This document shows positions 61,498-64,000 of a DNA stretch of 64,000 bases, piece by piece (position 1 is the stretch's first letter; every line of letters begins with the position of its first letter). Location: NCBI RefSeq assembly GCF_001583415.1, contig NZ_CP014475.1, forward strand, positions 3,968,001-4,032,000, given 5' to 3'. The position numbers and the translations under genes were made by a program. The notes below the pieces were generated by a model, which saw nothing but the letters and a program-made list of their open reading frames with translations, had not been told where the DNA came from and searched no databases. This DNA comes from Mycolicibacterium phlei (GTDB lineage: Bacteria; Actinomycetota; Actinomycetes; Mycobacteriales; Mycobacteriaceae).

Positions 61498-64000
61498 ATG
61501 GGGTACGGCAGGTACATCGGACGTGTGGGGGCGCTCGCCGTAGCGCTGGGGATCGGTCTGGCCGTCGGGTCACCCGCCGGCCTCGTCTGGGCGGACAGCA
61601 CCGACGCCGGCCCGTCGGACTCCCCGTCCGGTGAAGTCGGTCAGCCCGGCGCCGAACCGGGCGGTCCGGGTCCGGTCTCCTCCGATCCCGGCACCGACGA
61701 ACCCGACCCCACCGATGAGAACCTCGGCGACGAGGAGCCCGAGGAGTCCCTGCTCGAGGAGCTACCCGGCTCCGACGGCGACGTCGACGAGTCGAGCTCG
61801 GACGGCGTCCCGCCGAGCACTGAACGGGAGCCCGACAATCCGCCCGCCGGCACCGGTAAGGAGGGCAACGACCTCAGGGACCTCAGGGACCTCAGGGACC
61901 TCAGCGTCGTCCCCGAGCCGCCGGAGCCCAGGAACGAGACGCCGCAGACGCTGCCCGGCGCGACCGTCCCGGATCTCACCGACCTGCCGGAGGACGACGA
62001 CCCGCCCGCGGACCTCGACGCCCCCGAGGCGCCGGCCACGGAGTTCACCGCGCTGGCGGTCACCCAGTCCGAGCCGACGCCCGAACCCACGCCGTCGATC
62101 TTCACCGCGCTCACCGACCTTGTCGCACCGGCGTTCTCGGCGTTCCTGGGCTGGTCGCCGGCCGCTCCGGCGGACTCGCCGCTGGCCTGGCTGTTCGCGG
62201 CGTTCGCGCGTCGGCAGGTCGGCGCCGACGCCGTCTTCGCCGCCGCCGCGGTGAACGAACCGCCGACAGTCTCCGAACTGCTCGACACCCCGGTCGCCGC
62301 CACCGGCGCGATCAGCGGCCGGATCGTCGCCGTCGACCCCGAAGGCAAGGCCCTGACGTACACGGTCACCTCGGCACCGGCGACGGGCACCCTCACCTTC
62401 GACAGCAAGACCGGCGCGTTCACCTACACCCCCACCACCGCCGAGCGCATCCTCGCCGCAACCACCCCGGACGTCACCGAGACCGTCGCGATGACGGTCG
62501 CGGTCTCCGACGGGGTCAACACCGTCACGCACGTCGTCAACATCCCGATCGCCGACGCGCCGATCGTCAAGCTGGCCGACATCGAACACGACGACGCCGG
62601 CGCCATCGTCGCCACCGCGACGCGCGCCTACGTCACCAACCGCAGCGCGGGCACGGTCACGGTCATCGACACCGCCACCAACACCGTCATCGGCACGTAC
62701 AACGCCGGCCCCAACCCGGATGCGCTGGCGGTCAAGCCGGACGGCACCCGCCTGTACGTCGCGAGCCGGGAGAACAACACCGTCACCGTGCTCAACGCCA
62801 ACACCGGTGCGGTGGTGGCCCGGATCTCCGTCACCGACCCGGCCGCGCTGGCGGTCAGCCAGAACGGCGGGTCGCTGTACATCGTCAGCGGCACCGGCAA
62901 GCTCACCCGGGTCAACACCGCGTTCAACTGGATCGACGCGACGGTGAACCTGCCTGCCGGCACCCGGCCGACGGGTGTGGTGGTCAGCCCGGACAACACC
63001 GCCGCCTACGTCATCGGCACCACACCGGACGGCGACGGTTCGGTCTCGGTGGTGCGGTTCTCCTGGTTCTCCAGCAGCGCCACCACGTTCGCCGAATTAC
63101 CGGTCGTCCCAACGAGTATCGCGATCAGCCCAGACAACAAGAGGCTCTACGTCGGCGCCGGGGACGGAACGCTGACCGTGTTCGACACCGGCACCCGCGC
63201 GGTGCTCGGCTCCTACGACACCATCGGCCTGGATCCCATCACCGCGCTGACCGTCACCGGGGACGGGACCATGGTCACCGCGCTGAACCAGCGCGGCTGG
63301 ATCCTCACCGTCGACCCGAACACCGGTGAGCTGCTGCGGATGTTCTGGACGCGGCCCGAGGAGGATCTGCTGGCGGCCACGCCGCGGATGGCGGCCACAC
63401 CCGACGGCCGGACGCTGTTCACGACGAACGCCGACGACAGCGTCGTCTACGCCGTGTCGCTGATCGGGCTGAACACCGCGCCCGCGCCCGGTACGCCGAC
63501 GTTCGGCACCCCCAACTCCTGGACGGGCGCGATCAGCGGTGCGGTCAACGCCGCCGACCCGGACAGGGATCCGCTGACATACAAGCTCGTCACCGGCCCG
63601 ACCCGAGGCAGCATCACGCTGCGCTCCGACGGCACATTCACCTACACCCCGACCGCCTCCGCGCGTCACGCCGCGGCCACCTCGGACGAGGCACTTAAGA
63701 CCGACTCGTTCACCGTCGCGGTCTCCGACGGTCGCGGCGGGGTGACCTACACGACCGTGCAGGTCACCATCCCGCCCACCAATTCCAAGCCGTGGGCGTT
63801 CAACACCGTTGGCTGGCCGAACACTTCGACCGGCGCGGTATCCGGCAGGATCTGGGCGGGCGACTGGGACTGGGACAAGCTGACCTACACGGTGACCGGC
63901 GCGCCCGAAAAGGGCACGGTGACGGTGTCGTCGAACGGCTCCTACACCTACACGCCGTCGGCGCAGGCGCGCCACGAGGCGGCCAGGACCGGCGTCCCGG
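61498..64000 (+). CDS. exported VCBS-like and YVTN beta-propeller protein, 3' end outside window
   Basis: 834 codons are visible with no stop. The signal sequence (MGYGRYIGRVGALAVALG..., cleavage near VWA-D) shares its core with the other two proteins. An acidic linker contains a DLR tandem repeat; the helical segment LAWLFAAFARRQ follows. Residues ~253-360 form a VCBS-like repeat, ~361-655 a YVTN/YncE-type beta-propeller (KPDGTRLYVASRENNTVTVL) and from ~659 two or more further VCBS-like repeats with SARHAAA or QARHEAA. ATG at 61498 is preceded by GGGGGCAG. Function unknown. Confidence 0.8.
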   Translation, partial: MGYGRYIGRVGALAVALGIGLAVGSPAGLVWADSTDAGPSDSPSGEVGQPGAEPGGPGPVSSDPGTDEPDPTDENLGDEEPEESLLEELPGSDGDVDESSSDGVPPSTEREPDNPPAGTGKEGNDLRDLRDLRDLSVVPEPPEPRNETPQTLPGATVPDLTDLPEDDDPPADLDAPEAPATEFTALAVTQSEPTPEPTPSIFTALTDLVAPAFSAFLGWSPAAPADSPLAWLFAAFARRQVGADAVFAAAAVNEPPTVSELLDTPVAATGAISGRIVAVDPEGKALTYTVTSAPATGTLTFDSKTGAFTYTPTTAERILAATTPDVTETVAMTVAVSDGVNTVTHVVNIPIADAPIVKLADIEHDDAGAIVATATRAYVTNRSAGTVTVIDTATNTVIGTYNAGPNPDALAVKPDGTRLYVASRENNTVTVLNANTGAVVARISVTDPAALAVSQNGGSLYIVSGTGKLTRVNTAFNWIDATVNLPAGTRPTGVVVSPDNTAAYVIGTTPDGDGSVSVVRFSWFSSSATTFAELPVVPTSIAISPDNKRLYVGAGDGTLTVFDTGTRAVLGSYDTIGLDPITALTVTGDGTMVTALNQRGWILTVDPNTGELLRMFWTRPEEDLLAATPRMAATPDGRTLFTTNADDSVVYAVSLIGLNTAPAPGTPTFGTPNSWTGAISGAVNAADPDRDPLTYKLVTGPTRGSITLRSDGTFTYTPTASARHAAATSDEALKTDSFTVAVSDGRGGVTYTTVQVTIPPTNSKPWAFNTVGWPNTSTGAVSGRIWAGDWDWDKLTYTVTGAPEKGTVTVSSNGSYTYTPSAQARHEAARTGVP
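61870..61905 (+). repeat. 9-base tandem repeat coding for DLR
   Basis: Three copies of GACCTCAGG and a fourth ending in C lie in frame, coding DLRDLRDLRDLS in the linker of the propeller protein. Copy-number change would alter length without shifting the frame. Confidence 0.9.

Overview
The window is chromosomal DNA of high G+C content from a mycobacterium, most likely a rapid grower (Mycolicibacterium). The evidence is the gene order, the mycobacterial ATP synthase features (b-delta fusion, gamma-loop insert, alpha C-terminal extension), a MurA with Asp117, a glycine-rich PGRS protein, and a 16S rRNA with the short helix 18 of fast growers. From glgP to argS the order is, from knowledge of that genome, that of the M. 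tuberculosis Rv1292-Rv1328 block read in the opposite direction.

Layout. (1) 1-7.8 kb: glycogen/maltosyl-glucan metabolism. glgP runs leftward and is translationally coupled to a truncated streptogramin-lyase-like gene; glgE-glgB run rightward. (2) 7.8-11.8 kb: a leftward set fadA4, DUF3817 membrane protein and a cysteine-free CnoX-like thioredoxin; methylmalonyl-CoA epimerase; the mismatch-repair nuclease nucS with a small zinc-binding protein. (3) 11.8-17.1 kb: a class III adenylate cyclase, thiol peroxidase tpx, a lipoprotein, and the alkylation-repair pair adaA-alkA/ogt. (4) 17.1-22.9 kb: the rrn operon on the minus strand with two tandem promoters, a boxA leader, a tRNA-free spacer and a strong terminator; a decayed RibD/DHFR-like gene lies beyond its 3' end. 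(5) 22.9-25.4 kb: murA, pduO and a DUF2550 gene. (6) 25.4-38.4 kb: a leftward block rpmE, prfA, prmC, sua5, wecA, atpI, atpBEFHAGDC, with many stop/start overlaps. (7) 38.4-49.5 kb: acyl-CoA ligase and divergent TetR regulator, rho, the lysine/threonine genes thrB-thrC-hom-lysA, argS and tRNA-Arg(CCG).

Directly after the tRNA the character changes. From 49.5 kb to the end are a gene-poor, A+T-richer stretch with a decayed gene fragment, then accessory genes for exported proteins: three large proteins with the same leader core (YIGRVGALAVALG), acidic linkers and different outer domains (cadherin/VCBS-like repeats; PQQ-type sugar dehydrogenase plus PKD; YVTN beta-propeller plus VCBS-like repeats), a 1127-residue PGRS protein without a PE domain, a secreted serine beta-lactamase-fold hydrolase, a small exported protein and a 38-codon Cys/His micro-gene. 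This shared-leader family is the most interesting, least explained part of the window.

The housekeeping blocks link carbon storage (GlgE/GlgB/GlgP), energy (ATP synthase), translation (rRNA, RF1 and its methylase, L31, ArgRS, tRNA-Arg), cell-wall precursors (MurA, WecA, diaminopimelate to lysine) and DNA repair (NucS, AdaA-AlkA, Ogt).
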